A stretch of 64,000 nt of DNA, taken from assembly GCA_024734495.1 (NCBI GenBank), contig JALMQS010000264.1, forward strand, positions 1,205,640 to 1,269,639, written 5' to 3'. A model generated the notes under the pieces. That model had not been told where the DNA came from. It was given only the letters and a program-made list of their open reading frames with translations, and searched no databases. The position numbers and the translations under genes are program-made. Positions 10,883-21,969 of this stretch are shown here, piece after piece. This stretch comes from Forficula auricularia (Eukaryota > Arthropoda > Insecta > Dermaptera > Forficulidae). The first letter of the stretch is position 1. Each line of letters begins with the position of its first letter.

Positions 10883-11149
10883 AATAATTAAAAATTATTT
10901 ATTCAAAAAACAGGCTCTCTCATTTTATTTTATTTTTAACCTAAAAAAAAAAAAGAAGATATCTATGTCTAATTAAAGCTGGCGTTAACATATTATTTTT
11001 CAAAATTTAACTTGTACAACTTTCAAATTGGAAATCTTGGAAATAAATTTATTTACCTATAAAAATAGAAATATATATCTAGAAATAACAAAAAATGGAC
11101 GTGCACCAATTTCAAAATAAATCGTCCACATCTCAGATTAATTACACTG

Positions 11150-12115
11150 TTCGACAAAAATTAAACAAAAATTTCCCCCGAAAACCTAACAATGGATTCC
11201 AGTAAAGTTTTATACGCTGATTATCATGCATTTTCCCGATTTTTTACAAAACATCAGAGTTTTGAGATATTATCGGTCAAAATGACGAAAAAGGCCATTT
11301 TGACCTATTTTCGAGTTCCATTAGATATTAAACAGCAATATTTGAAATCAAAATATTTTGTTGAGATAATAGAAAACATATTTTTCTTTGATTTTCAAAT
11401 TAACACTTGTTTTTAGCTCAATTAGAACTCGAGTTATAACTAAAAAATTAAGACCTTATGTTTTTATCTATTTTTATTATCCTTTATAATCACTTAGTTT
11501 TAGTTTCTTAGCTATGACTCGGGTTCTAATTTAGCTAAAAACAAGTCGTAATTTGAAATTTAAAGAGGAAATTGTTTTATATTACGTCAACAAAATATTT
11601 TGATTTCATTATCTAATGGGAAAATAGGTCAAAATGGCCTTTCTTGTCATTTTAAAAAATAATAAAAAAAAAATTAAAAAAAAAATTCTCTGGCTCGACA
11701 ACCCTTTATGGGCCTTGGCCTACTGAATTGGTTGTTGTCCTAATTGGAAACAGTACCAAGGGGTCAAGTGGTTAGTTCAACGCAATCTCTACAACCTTCG
11801 TTTCAGTGTTCTTAACCGAGATTCGCTGCTTCTCAATCAAGCATCTACTCATTTATCCTCACGAGGCTGAGTGAACCCCGTTCCAGACCCTATACTTACA
11901 AAAAAAATTCTGAGTACAGCCGAGAATCGAACCCGGGACCTCCCTGTTGGCAGCCAGCCATGCTAACCACTACACCAAGGAGGCGGTTTCTCGTCATTTT
12001 GACCGATAATATCTCAAAACTCTGACGTGTTGTAAAAAATCGAGAAATTGCATGATAATCCGCGTATAAAAATCTACTGGAATCCATTGTTAGGTTTTTG
12101 GGGGAAATTTTTGTT
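11150..12115. repeat. Long inverted repeat (AACAATGGATTCCAG family), copy 2, split by a SINE
   Basis: The left arm begins CGACAAAAATTAAAC and CCTAACAATGGATTCCAG (about 11150-11200). The right arm ends CTGGAATCCATTGTTAGG (about 12075-12093). The symmetric centre lies near 11490. The right arm is interrupted by the SINE at 11654-11986. The open frames at 11192 and 11896 are arm sequence. Confidence 0.75.
11654..11986 (-). mobile_element. tRNA-derived SINE with 14-bp target duplication
   Basis: Flanked by TTTCTTGTCATTTT (11640-11653) and TTTCTCGTCATTTT (11987-12000), one mismatch. Read on the minus strand, it begins with a tRNA-like head (11919-11986): a box A resembling TGGTGTAGTGG and a box B GGTTCGATTCT. 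A body of about 230 bp without coding capacity follows, and it ends in a T-rich/A-rich tail next to the left duplication. The head resembles a glycine or glutamate tRNA but its parent cannot be fixed by eye. Confidence 0.8.
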
Positions 12116-13114
12116 TAGTATTGTTATTGGACACTCTCAATGAAAAAGTTATAGACACTCTACGACTTTGAGCAAATTTTTTTTTAAATTCATTTGGGTG
12201 CGTGTAATTATTTTTTGATTTATCTTGGAAATTAATAGACAGTCTTATGGATATAAAAAAGTTACATTAGATTCAGTGGAGCTGAAAACGTGTGTTTGCT
12301 GCTGAAACCTCGGTTTCGAATTTTCGAAACCATTTCAAATCTTCCTCTTTTATTCTACTTAAGTGAACTAAGGTTGATAGGATAATAAATGCATGAGATA
12401 TTCACTAACAGTACATGTGATTTATAACCCCACTTCTTCTCCCCTTGCTATATTAATGTCCTGTTGTACCCTCAGAACCCCACATACCCCACTCGTTGAT
12501 TGTATGCCAATGACATGCGCGTGAATAAATTTTCCGTCAATATATAAAATATGAATTTTATACATTAATAAAATATCAAATAAAAGTTTGTCGCTAGTCG
12601 TTCTTTTATGTGAAAAAGAAACGTTTTGGAAATAAAAATCTCCAGTCGAGCGATGATAGAAGAAGAGAGAGAGAAAAAAAGGAAAGAGAGGGTGAATAAT
12701 ATGTTCTTTATATTTTAGCTAGTTTTTGGATTTAAGCCAATAGAAGCAAGGGAAAAGAAAAGCAAGGAAAATTTTTCTTAGATTTATCATTTTCACCTAG
12801 ATAAAGTAAAAAGAAATTGGAAAATAAATTTAAGACATTTAATCTAATATTTCAACATGGTTGATAGATTACTTTTGTAGTAGGTTTTTTGGATTAAATC
12901 GTTTGCTATTTATCAAAAGAAAAGTTTTGTCTAATAATGAATGCACACGTTCCGATAGCTAATTGTGGCGTCGTTTTAAACTGCTTGTGAAGTCAATCGT
13001 TAGAATGAGGACGGATTGAAGTTCCTGAAGGGGATTTTTAGGGCCCCGTTCAAAAATAAAACTGGGCGCTATTAGTGTTTCAAAAATGTCTGTCACAACA
13101 TAAATAAATAATTT
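12116..13114. other. No gene recognised
   Basis: AT-rich. A short segment at about 12975-13075 (CTTGTGAAGTCAATCGTTAGA, AATAAAACTGGGCGCTATTAGTGTT) recurs in diverged form at 26876-26912, 27090-27125 and 29945-29990, so it is a fragment of an unnamed repeat. Nothing else is supported. Confidence 0.4.
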
Positions 13115-13545
13115 TTTTGCAACGAAATTTTCTCTGGAGAGAGACGGACTGGTAGAAATTTTAATTGAAAGTAATGGAAGGCAGCCCAGAGGTAGTGAGG
13201 AAAGAAAAAATTAACACATATAAAATAAGGTGTAATTTATTGGAATCCTTCCTCCTTTCCTTTCAAACCGACGTTTCGGAGGATTTTTCCCTCCTTCTTC
13301 AGGGTTTCAAAGGGTCAATGAATGAAACAAATAAAATGTTTCCTTCTTCTCTCCACAGTAGTGTTCAAAAACCTTCTTCATTTGTAACAAAAGGCATAGA
13401 AAGACAAAATCATCCGAAACGTCGGTTTGAAAGGAAAGGAGGAAGGATTCCAATAAATTACACCTTATTTTATATGTGTTAATTTTTTCCTCCTCACTAC
13501 CTCTGGGCTGCCTTCCATTACTTTCAATTAAAATAAATAAATAAG
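13115..13545. repeat. Penelope-like inverted repeat with hammerhead motif (GGCAGCCCAG family), copy 1
   Basis: The left arm starts near GCAACGAAATTTTCTCTGG. It contains TAATGGAAGGCAGCCCAGAG (13172) and TTGGAATCCTTCCTCC. The right arm returns through GGAAGGATTCCAATAAATT to GGGCTGCCTTCCATTAC (13506-13523). The left arm has an intact hammerhead core on the minus strand; the right arm (about 13408-13435) keeps only the 3' half (TCCGAAACGTCGGTTTG). The overlapping frames at 13165 and 13307 on opposite strands translate the same arm sequence and are not genes. Confidence 0.75.
13261..13309 (-). ncRNA. Hammerhead ribozyme motif, core intact (ACGT family)
   Basis: Minus strand: TTTGAAACC, CTGAAGA, A, GGAGG-GAAAAAT-CCTCC, GAAA, CGTC, GGTTTGAAA. 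CTGANGA tolerates any base at the N. Stem II is 5 pairs. Stem I pairs AAACC with GGTTT (5 pairs), then after one mismatch TTT with AAA. Stem III is reduced to the palindrome ACGT, which can pair only between two copies. This matches the dimer-cutting hammerheads reported with Penelope-like retroelements. One extra base separates CTGAAGA from stem II. Confidence 0.75.
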
Positions 13546-13569
13546 ATATAAACTTAAAATTTACATTTA

Positions 13570-13962
13570 CAGTGAAACCTCTCAAATCCGAACTAATTGG
13601 GGCAGTAGCCTGTTCGGATTAACCGAAAGCAGCTTCAACATTTGAAGATAACTGATATCAAGTGAAAGATTAAGTGATATTTTGTGTGTTTATATTATTT
13701 TTTCATCGTTTTTGCAAAGTGATTAACCTAAAGAATTTCAATATCCAAATTTTACCGTTTTTCAATCCTGGATGACATAAGTATGTAGACACATTTACAT
13801 TTTGTTAGGAATGCTAACTGAACTTCTTTGTTAATTTTTCAACTAATTCTGTAAATTAAGGTTATAATGTAGAATGTATACATAATTGTTTTATGAATAA
13901 ATAAATGTTTCTCTTTTTTGCGTTCGGATTTCCCTGGATTTCGGATTTAAGGGGTTTCAGTG
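13570..13962. mobile_element. pogo/Tigger-type MITE, copy 1 (393 bp)
   Basis: TA-flanked. Left TIR CAGTGAAACCTCTCAAATCCG; right TIR ends GGATTTAAGGGGTTTCAGTG followed by TA. The internal AGCCTGTTCGGATTAACCG and TTCGGATTT motifs repeat near each end. Two further copies lie at 34668-35074 and 61890-62311 with the same ends and interior (GATAACTGATATCAAGTGAA). No coding capacity. Confidence 0.8.
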
Positions 13963-14860
13963 TATGTATGCCGAAATGTTAAATTTTACCATTTTTTTTA
14001 ATTCTTTATTAAAAAAAATCCTTAACTGTGTTATTCTGTACCTAAATAACGTACGTGTAAATAGGTGGATAGTTGGATAGGTGTAATTCCATTTGTATAG
14101 AACAAACTCCTTTTATTAAGATTAGTTTTTAACCTTGGTTAAAATAATAATCTAACTTTTGCGAATGAGTTTAAATCTTATACCCTCATATCGAGATATG
14201 CATGAAATTGCGGATGCTGGCTAAAGTTATCCTATTTTACGATCATATTTTAATGTAATAATTGATTCAACTCTATTACTTAGGAAATCGATTCAGACTG
14301 GATTTAAGATAGTTCAAGTTTATCCTTTAAGGATTTTGGCAATTAATAATTATCTGGTATTCAGAACAACCTGTTTCAATTTACTCAAAATAATATTTTT
14401 GATATTTCATATAATTAAATTTAAATATTGAAATGGATTTCCTGTTATACCATTTGCTTTATATATAGATTTACAAATTTACATTGCATTTGTATAATAA
14501 TAGCAATGCTAATTTGGTCATATCATAAAATAACAAAATAATTTAAATATCCACACACTGTTAAAAATTTCATATCCAATTTTACTACAAATATCTAATA
14601 ATACTAATAAAATAAAATATCTAATAATATTACAAGAAAAAAGTAAAGTTACAATTTATTTTTGTATTTTTGCAATGAGTTAATGTGATTTTGCCAATAT
14701 AAATAGGTATAGAAATTTTTTTCTATACCCAATATTCTAAATTTCATATCTATTTGTATTGTAAACATATAGTAAATTTAGAGAATTTTTTTAACAGTCC
14801 ACTAATGAAAAATTGAGATCCGTGTAAAAGCCATTTATCTGCGCTGAAGCTTTAAATGAG
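13963..14860. other. No feature recognised
   Basis: Very AT-rich sequence; short frames and TA runs only. Confidence 0.5.
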
Positions 14861-15140
14861 GCGACTGTGGGCCAATCGTTAGAGTGTCGGGCCGCTGCGC
14901 TGGCCTGAAATACGCTGGTTTGAGACCGAGTCTCGGCAGATATTTGCAGTCGCCTCCCCATTGGAAAGCAATATACCAAGAGTATATTTGCCTAGTAACC
15001 TCTCCAAAATAGCCGTTCGGAACCGGCGTAAAAAAAAGGTCCCGTATATCTGTGTCAAACCAGCTTAACTTACTCAGCACAGGTTTATGTGGAGAGGAGC
15101 CAAAACGTCAGGGAGACCTGATATGGCACTTAAAGAAGAA
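14861..15140 (+). mobile_element. tRNA-derived SINE, second family
   Basis: The tRNA-like head at about 14866-14940 has a box A-like GGGCCAATCGTTAGAGTG and a box B-like GGTTTGAGACC. A GC-richer body (CCGTTCGGAACCGGCG, GGTCCCGTATA) follows, ending CTGATATGGCACTTAAAG. The flanks AAGCTTTAAAT and AAGTTTCAAAT may be a diverged target duplication. Minus-strand frames here are antisense shadows. It differs in sequence from the SINE at 11654. Confidence 0.65.
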
Positions 15141-15249
15141 AGTTTCAAATAAACAGCCAAATTAGAAATAAAACAAACAAACACATTCACCATGATATCC
15201 ATTTGGTTTGTAGAGACCAGTTTTACATAATTCTCTTTACTTCAAAAAC

Positions 15250-16720
15250 ATATGATGTAGAATTGCTCAACTGGTTAAGCTGTAATGGTGAAATTTATGT
15301 CTTAAAACCCATTCAATCACTTATAATTGTGAAAATAATAGACCCACAGAAAAAAGTATATCAAATATATTTTAGGTAATTTGGAATACTATTAAAAAGT
15401 TTATATAATTGTTCAGATTAGAAGATATCGAGGATTTTTAAGGCGATATATAAGACTTTTTTTGGAGAAAAAAAATTTGATTTTTCAAAAATATTTGTGC
15501 TTTTAGATTCAGTGAGCCTCCCTCTATTATAGGAAAAAATTCCATCGAAATCCGAGTCATCGGCCAAATTTTCGATTTTTTGAATCAAATCGGTGTGCTT
15601 GAATTTATCGATAATAATTAATAGAAACATGTTAACTATGCATTTTAAAGCTTAGAAATAAATGGACTTTTTTACTAAAAATTAAATGACACCTTATTTG
15701 ATATGTGTTAATTTATTATTTTCTCACTACCCCTGGGCTGCCTTCCATTACCTTCAATTAAATGACCTTTAAGAAATCATATTATAGAAAATAGAATTTC
15801 TCAACTGGTTGAGCTGTATTTGTGAAATGTGTGTCTTAAAACCCATTCAATCACTTAAAATTGCGAAAATAATTGACCCATAGAAAAACGTATATGAAAC
15901 ATATTTTAGGTAATTTGGAATACTATTTAAAAGTTTATGTAATTAATTAGGCTCCGATCTTCAGGTAAGAAGATATTGATGAATAATAAGGAGATATATA
16001 GGAATTTTTCTGGAGAAAATAAATATGTTTTTTCAAAAATATTTGTGATTTTATGTTCAGTGAGCCTCTCTCTATTATTGGAAAAATCCGAGCCCTCGAC
16101 CAAATCCCCGATTTTTTGATTCAAAAAATTATTTGATCAAATCGGTGTGCTTGAATTTAACGATAATAATTCATTCAAATGATAATAACTTGTAAACTAT
16201 TCATTTTAGAGCTTTGACATAAATACATTTTTTACTAAGAATTATATGACCTTTAAGAAAGCTCATTATAGAAAATAGAATTGCTCAACTGGTTAAGCTG
16301 TAATGGTGAAATGTATGTCATAAAACCCATTCATTCACATGTAATTGCCAAAATAATTGACCCATAGAAAAACTTATATGAAACAATTTTGAGTGAATTA
16401 GGAATGCTATTAAAAAGTACATATAATTAATTAGGCTTCAATGATCAGGTTAGAAGATATCGAAGATTTTTAAGGAGATATATAGGAATTTTTTCTGGAA
16501 AAAATAAATATGATTTTTCAAAAATATTTGTGGCAAAAATTTCATCAACAAAATTCCCGAATTTTTGAATCAAAAAATTATTTGATCAAATCGGTCATCT
16601 TGAATTTATCGATAATAATTCATTCAAATGAAATAACTTGAAAACTATGCATTTTAGAAATTTGATAGAAATATACTTTATAACTTAGAATTAAATTATC
16701 TTCAGTTTTACAATTCTCTT
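15250..16720. repeat. Three-copy tandem array, ~485-bp unit
   Basis: GAATTGCTCAACTGGTTAAG or a close variant begins each unit at 15260, 15794 and 16279. Each unit then carries AAAACCCATTCAATCAC, GAAAATAATTGACCCA, TTTTTCAAAAATATTTGTG, AATCGGTGTGCTTGAATTTA and ATGCATTTTA. The first spacing is longer (534) because of a 66-bp insertion at 15691-15756. Copies differ by small indels. Minus-strand frames at 15418 and 15927 are homologous parts of the unit, but both are short and broken in the third copy, so coding is unlikely. Confidence 0.8.
15691..15756. mobile_element. 66-bp terminal fragment of the GGCAGCCCAG hammerhead family with 10-bp duplication
   Basis: The insert (ACCTTATTTGATATGTGTT ... 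GGGCTGCCTTCCATTAC) matches the right end of the inverted repeats at 13115-13545 and 41513-42075. It is bordered by ATTAAATGAC on both sides (15681-15690 and 15757-15766). It lies in only one of three tandem units, so the empty site is visible in the neighbours. Confidence 0.75.
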
Positions 16721-17864
16721 TCCTTCAAAAACCGTATGTTGTACTTTGAATTTTACTCCTCTACTTTAAAGAAAGAAAAATCCAATCCTGCCTCATAAGT
16801 GTTGCATCTTATTCCATACTGTAAATCAAAATCAATTTTACATTCTTATCTAGTGCTTTAGTTTTTTCTGTAGTATTTTGGTGCTTCAAAATATTCTCGC
16901 TAGAATTAGAATTTGAGCCTAAATTTGGTAAAAATTGAGTTTACGGTTAGCTAGAGCCTCCATTTTTTTTATAAACAATCACAAACAATCAGAAAACCAT
17001 CCAGTGTGTTTAATCCGAGAGGTGCTAACTTCACAAAGGCCTGTACATTCCAATTCAACCATAAATTTTTCAAAAATCTCTCTCATACTTTCTTTTATCA
17101 TCTTAAAAGTGAATTTAAGTTTGTAAATTTCAAAATATCCTAGGGGCTAGGATTTGTCATATCCATAGATAAATACCATAAAATTCCTTCTATTTCTACT
17201 CTAGTTTTTTTTTATTTCCTCATATTTTCTATAGGTATATATCAAAGCTTTAATCGTAAGATAAATCTTTACAATAACCAGAATTATGTTATGTTTTGTT
17301 TAAACTTAAATTTATTGATTGATTTAATACTGGATTCATTTTAGATCAAAATTTATATTTTAAAAATGAAAACAAACAAAATACTTGATATTTTGCCAGC
17401 GTAGTAACTTTTTATTCTATATACGTTGACAATTTATGACGATATATTTGATTATCTTATCGTCTTGATATCAGCCAATCAGAAATTCGGATTTAGTCAA
17501 GAAACCTTGTATAAATTCAATTATTCAAAAAAGAAAAAGAAGTGAATATACGCGAGTAACTTCAATAACATACAAACTTTTAAAGATTTTTGATGTTTAC
17601 TAAAAAAATAGTCAATCAATAAAATGGTCCCTTCGCCTTATTTTTATATTTCCTTCTCAATACTCTTTTTTTACTATTTTTTGCATGAGGCTATCAACAA
17701 TTAACCTGATAATAGTCAGATTGTTCTAACTTTAAGTTGCTGTACAAATATTTATTAGCTGATTTAGCTGTCATTTAAAGATATTAGGCAGTAGGAACTT
17801 GACTGAACATGAACGGGCCCTTATAGACTTTTAATGGAGAGATAAATTAGTATAATATATAATA
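16721..17864. other. No feature recognised
   Basis: AT-rich. The 63-codon frame at 16935 has no recognisable features. Confidence 0.5.
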
Positions 17865-18612
17865 TTAGTATAAAAAATACAAATCTTTATAAAACAAACT
17901 TGGAACGATTTATTTTGAAACTAGACGTTTCGGGAGAAATTCCACCTTTATCATAGAAATTTTTTAAAAAATTTGAAAAAAGAAAATAGTTGTTTTACCT
18001 AATGTTTCCAAAATAATCTTAAGAAATTAAATATTTTGATAACAGGCAATTGTACAAATAAAAAATTTAAATATTTGTGAAAAATTTATTTTTCACTAAA
18101 ATTTTTTTATAAACATTAGAAAAACAATCCATATCTGACCTTTTATTAATCGAATTTTTGTTATTTAAAAATTTCGATAATTTCTAATATTAATCTTTTT
18201 TCTAAATGATGTTCTTTATCTAAAATTTTTGGATTAGAAAAGTCAAATTTAGAAAAAAAAAAAATAATAATAATAATAATAGAAATGGTCGAAATTTTAA
18301 ATAACAAAAATATGGATTGTTTTTCTAATGTTTATAAAAAAATTTTAGAGAAAAATAATTTTTAATAAATATTTATATTTTTTTATTTCAATTAAAAGGT
18401 AACCAGTACAATTTGTACAATTGCCTGTTATCAAAATATTTAATTTCTTAGGGTTTTTTTGAAACATTACCGAAAACAACTTTTTTTTTCTTTTTTTAAA
18501 ATTTAAAAAAAAATTTCTATTGATAAAGGGGCAATTTCTCCCGAAACTTTAGTTTCAAAATAAATCGTTCCAAAATTGTTTTATAAGGATTTGTATTTTT
18601 TATTATTAAAAA
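17865..18612. repeat. Long inverted repeat with decayed hammerhead-like motifs
   Basis: The left arm starts AAAAATACAAATCTTTATAA and the right arm ends with the reverse complement (18575-18605). Each arm contains GGCAATTGTACA / TGTACAATTGCC and a matching AATCCATA segment toward the centre. At 17915-17960 (minus) and about 18522-18562 (plus) a GATAAAGG...CTCC stem is followed by CGAAAC, with GTCTAG or TTTAG after it. The box preceding the stem reads CTATGATAA or ATTGATAA rather than CTGANGA, so these are degenerate at best. Confidence 0.6.
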
Positions 18613-18639
18613 AATCTATAATTAAATTTTCTTTATAAT

Positions 18640-18945
18640 ACTAGTTGCGAGGCCCGACTTCAGCGCCTCTCTTTTCAGGCTAGGGGCTATTCCATTAGTG
18701 TGCCCCCCAAACTCCCTTTTGGGGTCAAAATATCAAAACGTAGCAAAGATTTTAAGTTAGAAGACATCTGATACAAATATGAAATTTCATAATAATCCCT
18801 TAAGCCGTTTTTACGTAAATCGTGCGAAAGTTTTGCGCGGAACCCACGGAAACATACATACACACATTCTTTAAACGCGTGCAATCAAAATTTGGCGTGA
18901 TTTGGACCAATGTGAAGACAAAACCTTAAGTTTATATATATAGAT
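18640..18945. repeat. Dispersed repeat with AGCCGTTTTTACGTAAATCG motif
   Basis: CTAGTTGCGAGGCCCGACTT at the left, then a block GAAATTTCATAATAATCCC-TTAAGCCGTTTTTACG, GCGGAACCCACGGAAAC, ending in ATATATAGATAACAG. Sequences of the form AAATTTCATNANAATCxxxTxAxCCGTTTT, ending in TATATATAGAT, are typical of insect retroelement 3' ends; that is family knowledge, not an alignment. The minus frame at 18687 is not a gene. Confidence 0.45.
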
Positions 18946-20287
18946 AACAGAAATACCAAATATTATCTCAATAGAATTATTTTTTTTAACTTCACTTTAA
19001 GGAGGCCCTTTCGCCGCAAATGTTAAATAAAAAATATTAGATTATAACTATAACTTAATTTCTTATAATAGTTAAACTCTCTACCTATGCTTTGGAAAAG
19101 TTTGAATCACACATTAGCGAGCAAATTTTTGAAAATAAAATTTTTAAAAATGTAATCATTTTCTTCGAGTCTTATGGAAAATTAAGATCTTTACACTTTC
19201 TCTTGAATTATACTACTATTAGTTGAATAGATAAAGTTAAAAAAAAACTAAAAATTATCTTTTTGAAACATGCAGGTTTCTTTTTTTGAAATAAAATATA
19301 TTATTGACCGACGAATTTACTTAGTTATTTACTTTAAAATATCACATAAATGCTATGTTTGGATGTAAACATAAAGAATATTAATACAACGCATTGCCAA
19401 ATCATACAAGACTTATTATTATCAGGTGATTTGAATAAATCAAACTAACTTTTGTATATAATTTTTTTTATAATTGTTTTTATTTCAAACATTTACGGCT
19501 TTAATACTATTTATTTTTTAATTCTATTATTTTTCATTTGTATTTTAGCTTATTTTATTAAATAATAGATACTACACTTATTATGATCAACTGGAGCGAA
19601 AGGACCTCCATAAATAGATAAACAATTTTTGAAAGAGGAATTTTATAATAGTTTTAAAAGTTTTAATAGGGATGTTTGAAAAATCTCCTTCTAAATCTAA
19701 AACATAATATTTAAGATAAAAGAAGGATTAAAACACCTGTAAAAGGGATGGTAAAAGATATTGTGCATTATAAATCCCAGAACTAGAACATTTCATTCTC
19801 TTTATAATATTCTTTACATTTATAGATAAATCTCGGTAATTTAATATTTTAATACCATTTAGTGAGCCAAGAGGTTAACTCTCTAATTATATATAGATAA
19901 AGTTTTCTTAACTTGTTTCGAAGATAAATGTAAAGAGAACTCTACCCGTAATCTCCCTCATTACTTCGTATAAGAACATGACACTTTTACCCTTTTCCTC
20001 TATCTTTTTACTTCTCCCTTTTTAAAAGCATTAAAATTAGTAAAAAATAAAAAAAGAGAGATTCTTATCACTTGGGTGGCTGTTTTTAAAGCAACGAGTT
20101 GCTTTTAGAAAGTATTTTTAGTGGCGTAAATAACACTTCCACAACCCGGTTCGGGGCGGGAAATAAAGATCTACCACATTTTGAAGAGGTATAAAAAAAT
20201 GAAAAAATTTAACTAGAAAAAAACTGAATATATTTTTGAAAAGAATATAAACTAATTTTTTGTGAACTGTGTTTTACATTAAAAATG
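18946..20287. other. No feature recognised
   Basis: AT-rich, no supported gene. It ends in a run of about fifteen G at 20288-20303 and a TTAAAAATGG/AAAAATGAAA context shared with the TATACATA repeats. Confidence 0.5.
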
Positions 20288-20329
20288 GTGGGGGGGGGGG
20301 GGGAGGGTAAAAAAATGAAAAGTCTATTC

Positions 20330-21285
20330 CAGTGTTTCTCAAACTTTTTCGAATGTGGAAGTCTTTTTCGTTTGAAAGGTAAGCGTGGAACCCGATAATC
20401 TTGTGATGCGAGTTAAAACGTTGTAATGGGGACATTTTTTTTTTTGACTTTGAAATATAGTTATATGGAGTGAATTAGTTAAGAAAAACCACTTTTATTG
20501 TCTTATATTTTTTTATACAATCACCCGCTACATATATCTATATTAAACAGTAACTAAATCAAAACTTCCGTAAGTAAAAGAAAATAAAACATTTTCGAAT
20601 ACATCAACTTTTCATAGGTATTTCCATCAATGCGTCGAATGATACTGTTTTTTGTGTTTACAGAAATACTTTATATCAGGTCTTATTGATGAAAGTTGTA
20701 ATCTCATATATCCGACTCTGTATCCAGCTTATTGCGCTACTTATTTTTTGTTAATAAGTAAGTTAAGAATTCAGCAAGCAGTTGTAGCAAATGGTAAAAG
20801 AGAATTAAAACAGCTTTCTGGGTCAGCTGTGAATAAAACTACACCAAAATTTTGCCAAAGCCATCATTTTATAGGCTCTCTGCAGTGAAGAATCTGAAGT
20901 CCTTTCGATAAAATTTTCATAATCCTGGTGTAAAAAAGGAGGCTAGCTTTTCACTAACAACAAAAGGATTTTTCACACAGGAATTATTTTCCAGTTTTTT
21001 GAAATTATCATCAGTGAAATATTGTTCGATTGATTTATTCAGACATTCCAAGTGATGAGCGATTTTGGTATTTTGACTGGTATTTAGATCTATACCCTCT
21101 TCTTCCAAAATGTCCTTCATAGCTGGAAAACACTCGAGATCTCTGCGATTCACACAAATAATCCAAAACTGCACCTTCCCTTTGAACGCTAGAATTTTTT
21201 CACCTTCCTTGAATTTTTTTACGGAACTTTTGGCGAGTTTTCATGGAACCCCAGGGTTCCGCGGAACACACTTTGAGAAACACTG
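20330..21285 (-). mobile_element. hAT transposon, internally deleted, 8-bp target duplication
   Basis: CAGTGTTTCTCAAACTTT at 20330 is mirrored by TTTGAGAAACACTG ending at 21285. Flanks GTCTATTC (20322-20329) and GTCTAATC (21286-21293) form an 8-bp duplication with one mismatch, the hallmark of hAT elements. The minus strand retains part of a transposase (20917-21174). About 956 bp, so far shorter than an autonomous copy. Confidence 0.8.
20917..21174 (-). pseudogene. hAT transposase fragment
   Basis: An 85-codon minus-strand frame inside the hAT element. It contains DLECFPAM near residue 12, then a helical stretch ending HLECLNKSIEQYFTDDN and NPFVVSEK. In ZBED5/FAM200-like hAT transposases an xxFP segment is followed about 30 residues later by an HL..L...F..YF helix and a (N/D)PF motif. 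Neither the catalytic residues nor the C-terminal dimerisation domain are in this fragment. Function lost. Confidence 0.5.
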
Positions 21286-21299
21286 GTCTAATCCTTTCG

Positions 21300-21560
21300 A
21301 TCAAACTCTACCAACTTTTGTATACATATTCTCTGGACCCCCAGAAGGCTAGAAATGCAAAAACTAACCAAATTTTGTATACATAGTTTGATCGAAAAGG
21401 CTAGAATTTTCATTTTTTGACCCCCCCCCCCACCCACCATTTTGGTAGGTTAGGCTTTGTATTTCTATCCTTCTGGGGATCCACAGAATATGTATACAAA
21501 ATTTGGTTGAGGTTGGTAGAAAGGGCTAGAATTTTCATTTTTGACTACCCCCCCTTTTTT
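21300..21560. repeat. TTTTGTATACATA repeat, inverted pair
   Basis: ACCAAATTTTGTATACATA occurs at about 21368-21386 on the plus strand and its reverse (TATGTATACAAAATTTGG) at 21489-21506. Between them is a CCCCCCCACCCACC tract and TTTTGGTAGGTTAGG. It is the same family as 2933-3155 and 38560-38870 but arranged around a poly-C centre. Confidence 0.6.
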
Positions 21561-21638
21561 TTCGTCTGATATAATGTTTAAAATACATAATAAAAAAAAA
21601 ATATTTTATGTTTTTTTCAAAAATTTATTCAGTTTTTA

Positions 21639-21702
21639 GGCCAGCGGTTAGCGTACCAGCCTGCTAATCAAGTGGACCCGAGTTCAAATCCGGTTCGAGA
21701 CA
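21639..21702 (+). repeat. tRNA-Ser-like sequence, SINE head or tRNA pseudogene
   Basis: GGCCAGCGGTTAGCGTACC resembles the D-arm and box A, CTGCTAATCA resembles a serine GCT anticodon loop, and GAGTTCAAATCCGG fits box B. There is no matching acceptor stem and no variable arm of normal length, so a functional tRNA is unlikely. The downstream sequence (CTGATCCCTACATAG) does not match the other SINEs here. Confidence 0.5.
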
Positions 21703-21838
21703 ACCGACTAGAAATCTGATCCCTACATAGAAATCTTGATTTAATATCAGTATCGTAAATTGGCTGATGGCTAGAATGGGCGAAAAAAAAATCAATTTTT
21801 CAAAAATACATTCCTAACACCCTGAAATTTTATTATAG

Positions 21839-21969
21839 GGCGAGTCATCTGCCGGGAATCAAGGGCAACGCAGGTCTGATTTCAAGGAGTGGAGTTGTGT
21901 GCAGGGAGGTCAAACGACGCCAGTTAGGAGCCGGTAAAGAGTTACATCCACCCTCTAACCATCTTAAAG
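21839..21969 (+). CDS. Candidate host-gene exon A
   Basis: Bounded by TTTTATTATAG and AG|GTAAGA, a strong donor. The frame starting at the second base is open for all 43 codons (ASHLPGIKGNAGL..., ending SNHLK) and leaves one base (phase 1). Base composition is clearly less AT-rich than the flanks. It joins in frame to exon B. I recognise no domain; the residues are mixed and basic. An upstream exon with a start codon was not found, because the preceding 1.5 kb is hAT and repeat sequence. It could instead be an exon of a non-coding RNA. Confidence 0.4.

Larger units (their letters stand above)
10527..10955. repeat. Long inverted repeat with hammerhead motifs in both arms
   Basis: The left arm starts TTATTTTAGGTTAAAAATAA (about 10530) and the right arm ends in its reverse complement (about 10930-10945). 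The centre is AGATTAGAATATATATCTAATCT near 10745. Arms of about 200 bp are very similar. The left arm carries an intact hammerhead core on the minus strand (10594-10636). The right arm carries a decayed one on the plus strand (10844-10882). This is the head-to-head arrangement seen in the other ribozyme families here. Confidence 0.75.

Noticed and set aside
13165..13585. Paired frames on opposite strands with similar sequence (NTYKIRCNLLESFLL)
   Set aside because: The similarity arises because the DNA is an inverted repeat; the same frame reappears at 41803-42039. It reflects the element, not a conserved protein.
17915..18562. Functional hammerhead pair in the 17.9-18.6 kb inverted repeat
   Set aside because: GAAAC and a stem remain, but the box before the stem is not CTGANGA in either arm.
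21639..21702. Functional tRNA-Ser gene
   Set aside because: Anticodon-like and box B words are present but there is no acceptor stem and the arm lengths are wrong.
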